Assembly (NCBI GenBank): GCA_905339215.1
Contig: CAJPFN010000110.1
Span: 1-43,078, forward strand
Source: Rhizobiaceae bacterium
Lineage (GTDB): Bacteria > Pseudomonadota > Alphaproteobacteria > Rhizobiales > Rhizobiaceae
DNA: 43,078 nucleotides
Direction: 5' to 3'
Positions 32,301 through 39,187 of the stretch are shown one piece after another (positions within the stretch are counted from its first letter, which is position 1; every line of letters begins with the position of its first letter). The position numbers and the translations under genes were made by a program. Under the pieces are notes generated by a model. The model did no database searches. It was not told the DNA's origin and saw nothing but the letters and a program-made list of their open reading frames with translations.

Positions 32301-32841
32301 GGAACCGTTGGTGAGGCTCGACCAGCGCGCCGTTTTCGCTCCGACCCGGATCGAGATCGCCCTCGTTCCTGGTCAACGACACAACCTCGTGGTGGCGTTG
32401 TCGGGCATGAAGTCCCCAGAAATGTGGCCGGATCACAAGGCCTGGTACACGTTGAGCTACGTTCCCGGCCGGGATGTCTGGGTGGTGGGCATGCGGCACT
32501 CGCCCTATCAGGACTGGTCGCGGGAGATCGATGCCGGTTGGATGGCGACAGCCTGGGACGGGAGATTGTGGATCGACGTAGGCGCGGGGCGGACGGTCCT
32601 GTCTATCCCGGGCGGCCCCGCAGTGGGTGGCTCGGCCGACCTGGTCGAAGGGGCGAACCTGTTTGCCACCGTGATCGCCCACGCTCCGAAGGAGCACGCG
32701 CCGGCGCATCTGGCGCTCAGGCAGGTGAGCATCGGACTGAAGACCCCCGATGGCATGACGGCTATCGATCGCCTGATCCTTGCCGACAACGACCAGTTCG
32801 ACGTCGACGCATTCGCAGACGCGCTCGCCGCGGCAGAGTGA
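29350..32841 (+). CDS. Large exported multidomain protein with three tandem beta-rich repeats
   Basis: An 1163-residue protein with a signal peptide (LLAAALLLPALPLVA, cleavage near residue 31). Two PsbP-like domains follow (about 31-155 and 178-335). Next is a segment with a probable cysteine pair (DCRDFE, VMLCSDY; about 370-465). Three copies of a roughly 210-residue module begin near 505, 713 and 934. Each opens with (L/V)FDG(Q/E/K), then AGG(D/N)F, then (V/I)DVP and (S/A)WG(K/N)(T/V)G. The opening recalls DUF1080/concanavalin-like sugar-binding sandwiches, but I cannot assign them. Lies 95 bases after the preceding gene and 10 bases before the next. Probably periplasmic or extracellular. 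Confidence 0.8.
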   Translation: MNCRAAAVRSWWIKVLLAAALLLPALPLVAEEWQPFRLGDAVFEAPSAWKTTFSQKDREVRLASPDDNFQLLAFWWFPDEPLLGYDDIVSHERIVVAGRSALLIHSDYPQLGVLNLAFEEPREDGRVLVVKLEFADRNFDRASVLMKDIMSRIRFGDGGGQQGQADQPAPAAPGGQDGSFERYSDDEGGFSISHSADWSRNTATRKGMRLVVVEAPLGAGLVLVASFSAEDTFALSGRLDEYERLYYEEYVITESIEADEEIRLGGLEGRAVDAIADIYAVEGTRLAFRKGWSRFFRAEQEQRAYVIAIIHSLNADQALKSSLFAIAESFVAQPGDGDAGESVSTLTLPSNGGVPTRRLSDRFGDDCRDFELAQFDHPTRDRFGQGTGARLRWVMLCSDYTYPVYGAEFDYDPSGQMADDFHPLYLDLLEALAEQSYAIVALNDALLIRVGRGYGDDLDIDVDPLDAEEIAELAGSPETAAGEEIPQDPSHPPAGGPDGGADNADILFDGQMSELWLPLSTAGGDFSRFARIADEALVVDVPAGNSWGKTGLWSRNPIAMAATADGIARVRFDFDTKATTSYVLAFGSADNAEEWEAHDIRFTWSSAADGSTGTAALFVRRQEVWRIETGSEPPAEIAIAIGGDSVVKVELPDGRWMEAMLPGGIPTEGYRIYALAHAPAHGLAARMTLRSIALERMKLVRPGAKAFPDGRGEVVLFDGELGRDWLRYTWAGGDFARHAKLTSDGLAVDVPGGNAWGNVGIFSPLPLVWLDDFRDDAEVEIAFEIDPARTDGFGLTLARPGYGGIHGNAPGSPNTTYYWYRPKGGDTGRADFHINPHRDGDFDRRDLPTVAPAEVRFILRPGEVSIEADGMEPITHNWVEALDGTGFHLYAHSVVSERDEPTRFALKSIRMKRKPATRGGASGPAAGVNPLPVETVFDGKMNPVWEPAATAGGNFDAFARFDDGALVIDVPERSSWGKTGLLSAEPLVRLDQRAVFAPTRIEIALVPGQRHNLVVALSGMKSPEMWPDHKAWYTLSYVPGRDVWVVGMRHSPYQDWSREIDAGWMATAWDGRLWIDVGAGRTVLSIPGGPAVGGSADLVEGANLFATVIAHAPKEHAPAHLALRQVSIGLKTPDGMTAIDRLILADNDQFDVDAFADALAAAE

Positions 32842-32851
32842 GGAGGTTGAA

Positions 32852-34351
32852 ATGTCGTTCCACCATCGAGCGGCCACGTGGGCATTCCTGTTCGTCGTCG
32901 GCACCCTCCTCCTCGCCCCGGTCGAAAACGCGGCAGCCGCCGGCGCATATGACGAAGCACTCGAGAAGCACCTGACGGTCGACAAGCCGTTCCTGAAGGA
33001 AAGCGAGGCCAAGCTGGTTTCGTCGAGCTATGAGTTCGGCAAGTACCTCGCCCAGTACTTCGGCGCTCCGCCTGCGGTGTTCGACGCCGTCGACTATGCG
33101 AAGGTCGCGGCGTCGGAGCGCGACATCGCTCCGGGCGCATTGGCGCGCTACATGATGAAGCGCTATGCGGCGACCTACTCCACGAAGATGGGCAACCACC
33201 TCTTCGCCAAGCTCGACGACCCCCAACGTGCGCAGCTTGCCGAAAAGCTCGCGGCCTTCGGCTTCGAGAAGGGAGCCGATCCGTTAGCCTTCCAACACAA
33301 GCTGGCCAGCGTGTTTGCCGGCCTCGGCGAGGACGAAGCGCAAAGCTCCGCGGCGGCGGACGTAATCGTCCAGACCATGATCCAGTTCAACCCGAGCTTC
33401 GCCGTGGCGTATTCCGGCTATCGCCTGGCCGCCGAGGGTTTCAAGGAACTGGATCGGTGGGTTTCCAACGAAACCACCCGCGCCATGTTCAAAGACCTTC
33501 AGCAATGGGATCCCGATGCGTCTCATCCCGAGAATCGCGACGTCACCCTGATTCTCGAGCAGCGCAGCTTCGATGAGATGGAACTCAAGGAGCCGCGCCG
33601 CATCCTGGCTAAATTGCACGACCAGTCGGGCTGGCCCGCGCCATCCGACCTGGAAGTGAAGCATTTCATCCTAAAGCAGTACGATGCATGGACCGTCGAA
33701 AAGCAGCAGCGCGCGGAGGAGGAACCGCTCCTGCGTCGGGCCAAGGCCTATTTCGAATCACTGAAGGAGTTCGAAAAGCGCAAGATGTTCGGAGAGGAGG
33801 ACGAGCCCGATCTCGCCGAGAGTTTCATCGAAGAGTATATGAAGATCTATCGTACGCTCATGCAGTGGAAAGGCGACAAGCCTTGGCCGGCCGGCGGGCG
33901 CCAATGGGTCGAGGATCTGGCGTTCGATCTCCTGAAGCGCAAGCTCGACAACTACGCGGACGAACCGTGGAAATACGAAGACTGGCTCTTCGACCAGATG
34001 CAGATCATCGGTTGGGCGAAACGCTTCGATGAAGCGAAGATAGCGTCGGCATCCGATTCGATCGCAAAGCTCATGGTGGCGTCGCCGGAGAAGATCGATT
34101 CGATGGCAGCGCAGATGGGAATAGTCCTGTCCGAACACTTGCAGAAATGCTTCTGCGCCGGAGGGCAGTGGTATGAAGGCGGCAGGTGTCACTTCATCGG
34201 ATCACTCGGGGGCGAGCACTCCGTTCCGGTCGATCAGGCAACAGCATCAGCATGTCTCGCGAAATCCTTCGAAGGCGAACAGAAGTCATTCGCGCAACGT
34301 GTTCTCGAGTGGCCGGAGCGCCGGGACGGCTTCGGCTACTCGTTGAACTGA
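32852..34351 (+). CDS. Exported helical protein of unknown function with C-terminal cysteine cluster
   Basis: A 499-residue protein. The signal peptide is AFLFVVGTLLLAPVENAAAA. The mature part is mostly charged helix, with no motif I recognise. Near residues 430-450 there is a cysteine patch, CFCAGGQWYEGGRC, and a further Cys in ATASACLAK, suggesting disulfides or a metal. AGGAGG lies five bases before ATG 32852, and only 10 bases separate it from the previous stop, so it is the last gene of the four-gene operon. The protein ends GFGYSLN. Confidence 0.75.
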   Translation: MSFHHRAATWAFLFVVGTLLLAPVENAAAAGAYDEALEKHLTVDKPFLKESEAKLVSSSYEFGKYLAQYFGAPPAVFDAVDYAKVAASERDIAPGALARYMMKRYAATYSTKMGNHLFAKLDDPQRAQLAEKLAAFGFEKGADPLAFQHKLASVFAGLGEDEAQSSAAADVIVQTMIQFNPSFAVAYSGYRLAAEGFKELDRWVSNETTRAMFKDLQQWDPDASHPENRDVTLILEQRSFDEMELKEPRRILAKLHDQSGWPAPSDLEVKHFILKQYDAWTVEKQQRAEEEPLLRRAKAYFESLKEFEKRKMFGEEDEPDLAESFIEEYMKIYRTLMQWKGDKPWPAGGRQWVEDLAFDLLKRKLDNYADEPWKYEDWLFDQMQIIGWAKRFDEAKIASASDSIAKLMVASPEKIDSMAAQMGIVLSEHLQKCFCAGGQWYEGGRCHFIGSLGGEHSVPVDQATASACLAKSFEGEQKSFAQRVLEWPERRDGFGYSLN

Positions 34352-34465
34352 CGTCGACCTCTCTCGAACGTTCCCGCTCGGCGATGTAGGAGATTCTTGA
34401 AGCTGCGGCGATTGCTGCCCGTCCCACTGGTGCCGCCGGCCAACCTGAGAAAGCCTTGAGGCGCC

Positions 34466-34495
34466 TTGCCTGTCGGGCCGTGCGCCGCGTATAGT
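34466..34495 (+). promoter_or_regulatory. Sigma-70-type promoter of the ArsR regulator gene
   Basis: TTGCCT (34466-34471) and TATAGT (34490-34495) with an 18-base spacer form a good vegetative promoter about 32 bases before ATG 34527. No ATTC-N8-GAAT site is seen here, so autoregulation is not obvious. Confidence 0.5.
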
Positions 34496-34526
34496 GCCGC
34501 AGATTCAAACAGGAACGCTGGTTTCC

Positions 34527-34868
34527 ATGCTGACCTCCATGACCTCGATCCCTGCCGCCGAGCCTGCCCGGGCTCCCGACGCGGCACGGATGCTGCACAA
34601 CGCGCAGCGGACCGGGGAATTCCTGAAGTCGCTTTCGCACCCGATCCGTCTCGTCATCCTTTGCCGGCTTTCCGAAGGCGGGGCGAGCGTGGGCGAATTG
34701 GAGACATTGCTCGAAGTCCCGCAGGCAGCCGTGTCGAAGCAGCTGGCGCGTTTGCGTGACGACGGGCTGGTGATCGCCCGCCGCGAGGGACGCTCCGTGA
34801 TCTATTCGCTGGCGGATACGCGCACGCAACGCATCGTCGGCGCGCTCTACGACGAGTTCTGCGCCTAG
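34527..34868 (+). CDS. shdrR: ArsR-family sulfane-sulfur-responsive repressor (sHdrR/SqrR/BigR type)
   Basis: A 113-residue winged-helix repressor: LKSLSHPIRLVILCRLSEGG, then QAAVSKQLARLRDDGLV (recognition helix) and REGRSVIYSLAD (wing). It has exactly two cysteines, C46 in alpha-2 and C112 next to the C terminus, 66 residues apart. This is the same spacing as Cys41/Cys107 in SqrR and the equivalent pair in BigR, which form a tri- or tetrasulfide bridge when persulfides accumulate. Metal-site residues of ArsR/SmtB are absent. ATG 34527 (MLTSMTS) is used; ATG 34539 is possible. Convergent with tusA and the sHdr operon, which it probably represses. Confidence 0.88.
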   Translation: MLTSMTSIPAAEPARAPDAARMLHNAQRTGEFLKSLSHPIRLVILCRLSEGGASVGELETLLEVPQAAVSKQLARLRDDGLVIARREGRSVIYSLADTRTQRIVGALYDEFCA

Positions 34869-34908
34869 AGCGCGGCGGTGCAGCGCCGATGCGAGCGGAT
34901 TGCCGGGT

Positions 34909-35136
34909 TCAGCCGGTATGCCTGATGACGAAAATGTAGGTCTTGCCGTCCACGCGGCTTTCGAGGAGTTCGTTGCCGGTCGTGCGGCAGAACGCCTCGA
35001 AGTCCTTGACCGCTCCAGGATCCGTGGCCTGGATCTCAAGCGTGCCGCCCGTCGGCAGTTCCTTCAGCGCCTTCTTCGCCCTCAGGATGGGCAGCGGGCA
35101 ATTGAGTCCCTTGGCGTCGAGCAGTTGATCGGCCAT
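34909..35136 (-). CDS. tusA: Sulfur carrier protein TusA
   Basis: A 75-residue SirA/TusA fold. C13 in the conserved CPxP motif (LNCPLPILRAKKAL) carries the persulfide. The family-typical ending includes DFEAFCRTTGNELLES. In sHdr organisms TusA passes sulfane sulfur between rhodanese or DsrE2 and DsrE3C on the way to the sHdr complex. ATG 35136 follows AAAGGACG; an upstream extension of 26 codons runs into dsrE2. It is the last gene of the operon, 16 bases after dsrE2. Confidence 0.96.
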   Translation of the reverse strand: MADQLLDAKGLNCPLPILRAKKALKELPTGGTLEIQATDPGAVKDFEAFCRTTGNELLESRVDGKTYIFVIRHTG

Positions 35137-35152
35137 CGCGGACGTCCTTTCG

Positions 35153-35647
35153 CTAGATATAGAGGTTGATGTCGCTCTTGGTCGCCACTTCGATGTAGCT
35201 CGCGGCGCCGCCAAGCGCCGGCCCCTCGATCATGTCGTCCATCGTGTATTCGAAGAGGTCCATGGTCATCTGGCAGGCGATCATCTTCACGTCCGCCTCG
35301 ATGGCCATCGCGCGCAGGTCCTCGATCGAGGCGACACCCTTCTTCTTGATCAGGTTCTTCATCATCGCCGTGGCGATGCCGTCGACGCCCGGCACTGCGG
35401 AGACGAGATTGGGCAGTGCCATGTGCATGCCCATCATCGGCATCTGCATTGCCGGATTGCCCAGCGTGGAGATCTTCAGGTCGAGCTTCTTCTTCAGGAG
35501 CGTCAGCCCGTAGAAGGTGAAGAACATGGTCACCTCAAGGCCCATCGCGGCCGCCGTCGTGGCCAGGATGAAAGGCGGGTAGGCCCAGTCGAGCGTCCCC
35601 TTCGTGACGATCAGGGACATCGACTTCGCATTGGCTTCGCTGCTCAT
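35153..35647 (-). CDS. dsrE2: DsrE2-family sulfurtransferase (DsrE/DsrF/DrsH-like)
   Basis: A 164-residue PF13686-type protein. It starts SLIVTKGTLDWAYPPFILA, has a hydrophobic helix (LATTAAAMGLEVTMFFTFYGL), a methionine-rich middle and a single conserved cysteine C125 in IACQMTMDLF, the position of the active cysteine in DsrE2 proteins (CxMSMD pattern). It is usually encoded beside tusA in sulfur oxidisers and thought to load TusA. ATG 35647 has AAGGAGG five bases upstream. Confidence 0.92.
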   Translation of the reverse strand: MSSEANAKSMSLIVTKGTLDWAYPPFILATTAAAMGLEVTMFFTFYGLTLLKKKLDLKISTLGNPAMQMPMMGMHMALPNLVSAVPGVDGIATAMMKNLIKKKGVASIEDLRAMAIEADVKMIACQMTMDLFEYTMDDMIEGPALGGAASYIEVATKSDINLYI

Positions 35648-35708
35648 GGTTTCCTCCTTGCCGGGTCTCGCCGGCACGATTTCGGATCAGCCGGCGGGCC
35701 CCGCTACA

Positions 35709-36152
35709 TCAGGGCGCGCAGCCGGCGAAAGCGTCGGCGGCCATCTTGGCCTCGTAGGGTCCCGCCACCGCGGTCCCCGGCGTCAGCATCGCCTTAGCGG
35801 CGGCGAAATCGGCGGGCCTGACCTTGACCATCCAGCCGGCGCCGTAGGTATCGGCATTCGCGAGCTTCGGATTGGCGTTGAGGTCGTCGTTGACCTCGAC
35901 GATCTCCGCCTCGAAGGCGAGCTTGGCCGGGCCGACCCATTTGCCGGATTCGACCGTCGCGCAGGACTTCCCCTCAGGGATGGTCTTGCCGGCCTTCTTG
36001 GCAGTGAAGGCGACGAGCTGGCCGGCCATACCGGTGGCAATCATCGTCATGCCGGCCGTGAAGGTGCCGTCACCGTTGTCCCTGTACCAGAGGTTGTTGT
36101 CGACGTCGTAGTAGAGCTCGTCGGGAAGATTGCATCCGCGCACGGTCGGCAT
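35709..36152 (-). CDS. lbpA: Lipoate-binding protein LbpA of the sHdr pathway (GcvH-like)
   Basis: A 147-residue relative of glycine cleavage H protein. The lipoylated lysine is K71 in TVESGKWVGP, and the N terminus RGCNLPDELYYDVDNNLWY is typical of LbpA rather than GcvH. No glycine cleavage T or P gene is nearby. LbpA is the essential cofactor-bearing partner of sHdr, carrying the sulfur substrate on lipoamide. ATG 36152 is chosen because GAAGGAGG lies just upstream; a GTG at 36173 would place that site inside the gene. Confidence 0.95.
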   Translation of the reverse strand: MPTVRGCNLPDELYYDVDNNLWYRDNGDGTFTAGMTMIATGMAGQLVAFTAKKAGKTIPEGKSCATVESGKWVGPAKLAFEAEIVEVNDDLNANPKLANADTYGAGWMVKVRPADFAAAKAMLTPGTAVAGPYEAKMAADAFAGCAP

Positions 36153-36169
36153 GGCCGGGCCTCCTTCGT

Positions 36170-36640
36170 TCACACGGTTCGGGTTTCGGAATACTCGGAT
36201 TGCCTGAGCGGCCGCGAGGAGCAGCAGAACTCGCCCAGCCCCGCTGTCTCCAGCTTGCCGCCGACGAACAGCGCGAGATGGCGCACCACCATCGCGGCAA
36301 GACGGACGCGGCGGGCGCGCTCCGGTTCGGCCGCCTCCAGACGGATCAGGTTGCGGTGGTAGACGATTTCGCGGCAGGTCTCGCGGCAGGCGTTGAAGCT
36401 CGGGTCGCCGCGCGCACCCTGCCGGTGGAGCGCAAGCAGCGGGAAACCCTCGATGGCACCATCCGTCGGTACCTGTCCGTGAGCGATTAGCCAGCGCATG
36501 AGCACGGCCTCGGCCGCGCCGAGCAGTTCCTCGGCGAGCGCGTCCGCGTCGCGCGACAGCGCGGTTTCCGGCGCTGCCAAGACGGCATCTGTCCGTCCGA
36601 TCACGTCGTCGATGGCGAGGGAAGCGTGAGCCGTCGTCAT
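36170..36640 (-). CDS. Uncharacterised 156-residue protein inside the sHdr operon
   Basis: The start ATGA overlaps the stop of hdrB2, and the stop lies 17 bases before lbpA, so it is translated with the sHdr subunits. The protein is helical. The first 60 residues include DALAEELLGAAEAVLMRWL, and the middle contains FNACRETCREIVYHRNLIRL, a CX3C pair (C85, C89). It ends with a second pair, C139-C140, in GLGEFCCSS. No known domain is recognised. Four cysteines in a protein coupled to a sulfur-transfer complex suggest a structural or sulfur-handling partner, which is inference. Confidence 0.85.
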   Translation of the reverse strand: MTTAHASLAIDDVIGRTDAVLAAPETALSRDADALAEELLGAAEAVLMRWLIAHGQVPTDGAIEGFPLLALHRQGARGDPSFNACRETCREIVYHRNLIRLEAAEPERARRVRLAAMVVRHLALFVGGKLETAGLGEFCCSSRPLRQSEYSETRTV

Positions 36641-37560
36641 GCCAGCCCCTTCTCGCGGATCAGGTCTCGCGAATCGGAAAAATTCTCGTGCACGCCGACC
36701 TTGCGCGGCGACAGGCCGAGCGCCATGCCGAGAAGCTGCGTGAAGTAGAGGATCTTGACCTTCGTCTTCCTGCCGAGCACCTTCTCGGCGCGCACCTGGT
36801 GCATTTCGAGGCCGGTGTGGCAGGTCGGACATTCGGTGGCGATGACATCGGCGCCGCAGGCTTCGGCGGTGGTCAGCAGGTTCAGCACGAGCTTGGTCGA
36901 GGTGTCGCTGTCGGAAAGCGCATGGGCGCCGCCGCAGCACGCAGTCTTCAGCGGGTACTCGACATTCTCGGCGCCGGCGGCCTCCAGGATATCGTCCATG
37001 AAGTGCGGCTTTGCCGTCGATTCGCTGCCCGGCCCCTTGTCCTTTTCGGGGAAGATGTGGCGCGGGCGCGTGTACATGCAGCCGTAGTAGTTGGCCACCT
37101 TCAGCCCGGAAAGCGAGTTGCGCACCCGCTCGCGGATGCCCTCCTCGCCGATGGAATGCTTGATCCAGTCGAGGGCGTGGATGGTCTCGACCTTGCCCGC
37201 CTCGTAGGTGCGATGGCCGGCCTTGCTGCTGAGCCGCGCGTTCACCTCCTTGGAGTCGGCGTCGCGGGCGAGGTCGTACTCGGCCTTCTTTAGATTGTGG
37301 TAGCAGCCGTTGCACGGCGCCATCACCGTGTCGAAGCCCATGTCCTGGGCGATCGAGAGGTTGCGCGCAGACAGGTAGGTCTGCAGCTTCGGGTCGACGT
37401 TCTTGACCTCCATGGCGCCGCAGCAGTTCCAGTTCTTCAGCTCGACGACCTCGAGGCCGAGCGCCTCCCCCACCGCCTTCGTCGAGCGGTTGTAGGCATG
37501 GCCCGTGCCTTCCAGCGCGCAGCCGGGATAGTAGGCGACCTTCTCGTACTTACCCGTCAT
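36637..37560 (-). CDS. hdrB2: sHdrB2, heterodisulfide-reductase-like subunit B with two CCG domains
   Basis: A 307-residue protein. The N-terminal CCG motif is canonical, CX31CCX35CX2C (C14, C46, C47, C83, C86). The second is C161, C208, C209, C244, C247 with a longer first gap. Such domains bind noncubane [4Fe-4S] clusters that cleave and form S-S bonds in methanogen HdrB. It lies in the fixed order hdrC1-B1-A-hyp-C2-B2 of the sulfur-oxidising type I complex. Both ends overlap neighbours by four bases (ATGA). Confidence 0.95.
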   Translation of the reverse strand: MTGKYEKVAYYPGCALEGTGHAYNRSTKAVGEALGLEVVELKNWNCCGAMEVKNVDPKLQTYLSARNLSIAQDMGFDTVMAPCNGCYHNLKKAEYDLARDADSKEVNARLSSKAGHRTYEAGKVETIHALDWIKHSIGEEGIRERVRNSLSGLKVANYYGCMYTRPRHIFPEKDKGPGSESTAKPHFMDDILEAAGAENVEYPLKTACCGGAHALSDSDTSTKLVLNLLTTAEACGADVIATECPTCHTGLEMHQVRAEKVLGRKTKVKILYFTQLLGMALGLSPRKVGVHENFSDSRDLIREKGLA

Positions 37561-38306
37561 CGGTCGGCTCCCTTGGCGTCCAGACGAAGCGCTTGCCGGT
37601 TGGCGGCTTCGCGCTCGGCGACGTAGTCGTTGATGGCCGCCCGTGCCTTGCCCCACGACCGCGTGCGCGGCCGGAACACGGCCGCGAGGCCCAGTCGGAT
37701 GAGGTAGAAGATCGGGAAGCGGCGAAGGAGGCCGGTGATGAGCGCGACGATCCACGGCTGCGCCAGCGGCTGGCCGGTGCGGGCAAGGAACTGGCGAAGG
37801 ACCAGACCCTCCTCGATCTTGCCGGTCTCGAACACCTGGTGCGAGAACGCCTCGTCGAAGACCATTGACGGCTTCTTCTCCGTGTGGCCCTTGAGCTCGA
37901 GCCAGTGCGCCGTCGCCTTCATGACGCCTTCGGGGTTGACGTCGCGCGGGCAAGCGTAGGTGCATTTGTTGCACGAGACGCACTGCCAGATGATGTCCTT
38001 GTCGCGGACGAGTTCGGACTCCATGCCGAGGCGGATCAGATAGATCCAGTAGCGCGGGTTGAAGTCCGGGTTGATCGCATTGACCGTGCAGGCGTTGGTG
38101 CAGGAACCGCACTGCCAGCACCGCGAGATGTGCTCGCCGCCCCCCAGCGCCTCGATCTCGTCCTGCAGGTTCTCATTGTAGTCGGTAAGTGCGCGGCTCT
38201 CGATGAAGGTCGACCAGTGACCAGAGACGTCGATCCCGTCGATGACGAGCTTTTCGTGCTCGATCAGGTTCTCCGGACGGATCAGCGACTTTTCGTGGAT
38301 CGGCAT
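37557..38306 (-). CDS. hdrC2: sHdrC2, ferredoxin-like subunit C
   Basis: A 249-residue electron-transfer subunit with two [4Fe-4S] sites: C63, C66, C69, C73 (CWQCGSCTNAC) and C109, C112, C115, C119 (CVSCNKCTYACP). The first quartet lacks the usual trailing proline. Residues 195-230 contain a hydrophobic amphipathic stretch (VALITGLLRRFPIFYLIRLGLAAVF) that could sit at the membrane surface. Start ATG 38306 overlaps the preceding stop in TGATG. Confidence 0.95.
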   Translation of the reverse strand: MPIHEKSLIRPENLIEHEKLVIDGIDVSGHWSTFIESRALTDYNENLQDEIEALGGGEHISRCWQCGSCTNACTVNAINPDFNPRYWIYLIRLGMESELVRDKDIIWQCVSCNKCTYACPRDVNPEGVMKATAHWLELKGHTEKKPSMVFDEAFSHQVFETGKIEEGLVLRQFLARTGQPLAQPWIVALITGLLRRFPIFYLIRLGLAAVFRPRTRSWGKARAAINDYVAEREAANRQALRLDAKGADR

Positions 38307-39187
38307 CAGTGCGCTCCCGTCGCTGTGAGGGCACGCGGCGCGCCGAGAACATGCGCCGTCCCGTCGATGAGCTTGAGCCGCGTTCGGCCGCTCTCGGTGT
38401 CGACCGCATCGAGCCCGAGCAGGCGACGCGTATGGGCCATCGGATCGCCCTGGCTGGAAAAGTCCGATCGCAGGTACTGGCCGCCGCGATCGTTTATGTA
38501 GCCGGCGTAAATATGGGCGCAGAGCAAATCGGAATAGAAGGGCACGTCGCGGAAGACGCCGTTCTCGCTTAGGAACTCGGCAAGTTCGCCGGCGAGCACG
38601 GTGAATGTACGGAAGTCGTCGGCTACGTCGATACGAGCCGCGTCGACGTCGTCGGCAAACCAGATCTCGCGCAGCACGCCGGTGCCGACGCGCACGTCCC
38701 ACATCCAGCGCGTCATCAGCGGGTAGCGCTCCGGCGCGACGAAATGCAGCACCTCGGCGCCGAGGTCGCGGACCCAGCGATGACCCCGGTCGTCGGGAAA
38801 GGCGGCAGCGAAGCCCGCCAGCCGCTCGTCGGCACTCGTCACGTCCGCCCAGCCGTCGAGCAGGGTGACGAGGCGCCGGCGCAGCAAGGCAAAGCTGTTT
38901 TCGCCGAGCCATGGCCCGACTCGTCGGCGCGCCGGGGTGACGAATGAGGCGAGGTCGAGGAACTCGCCCTCGGTCATGTCGGCGACATGACCCTTGCCGA
39001 GGACTTCCTGGAACAGCGAGGCCTTGAGTGCCAGCGCACCGACGTAGCGCTCGACGCCGCCGGTCTGTTCCGCCGAGGCGACGAGGTTCTCGAAGGCACG
39101 GCGCAGCCTCGGGCCGCTCAGGTCGAGCACCGGCCCGGCCGGGGGCGCCGCCTTCTTCTGGTCCCTGCGGAACAGACTGAGCATCAT
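38306..39187 (-). CDS. Conserved 'hyp' protein of the sHdr core (between hdrA and hdrC2)
   Basis: A 293-residue protein without a cofactor motif that I can see. It has three tryptophan-rich blocks (WVRDLGAEVLHFV, RYPLMTRWMWDVRVGTGVLREIW) and a C-terminal region with LLCAHIYAGYIND. It has a single cysteine. The position between hdrA and hdrC2 matches the uncharacterised gene always found in the type I sHdr core, and its start overlaps the hdrA stop (ATGATG). Start ATG 39187 or 39184. A role in assembly or as a subunit is inferred from context only. Confidence 0.9.
   Translation of the reverse strand: MMLSLFRRDQKKAAPPAGPVLDLSGPRLRRAFENLVASAEQTGGVERYVGALALKASLFQEVLGKGHVADMTEGEFLDLASFVTPARRRVGPWLGENSFALLRRRLVTLLDGWADVTSADERLAGFAAAFPDDRGHRWVRDLGAEVLHFVAPERYPLMTRWMWDVRVGTGVLREIWFADDVDAARIDVADDFRTFTVLAGELAEFLSENGVFRDVPFYSDLLCAHIYAGYINDRGGQYLRSDFSSQGDPMAHTRRLLGLDAVDTESGRTRLKLIDGTAHVLGAPRALTATGAH

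Noticed and set aside
31614-32975. Open frame of 453 codons overlapping the 1163-residue gene in another frame
   Set aside because: Arg-rich, no ribosome site, crosses the boundary between two real genes.
34352-34526. Operator of the ATTC-N8-GAAT type before the ArsR gene
   Set aside because: ATTC at 34503 is not followed by GAAT eight bases later; no other match seen.
34194-35039. Open frame of 281 codons opposite the ArsR gene
   Set aside because: It overlaps the ArsR regulator and the tusA end; no homology and the opposing genes are clear.
35709-36152. Glycine cleavage system H protein
   Set aside because: The lipoyl motif is shared, but there are no gcvT/gcvP genes and the N terminus and surroundings are those of LbpA.
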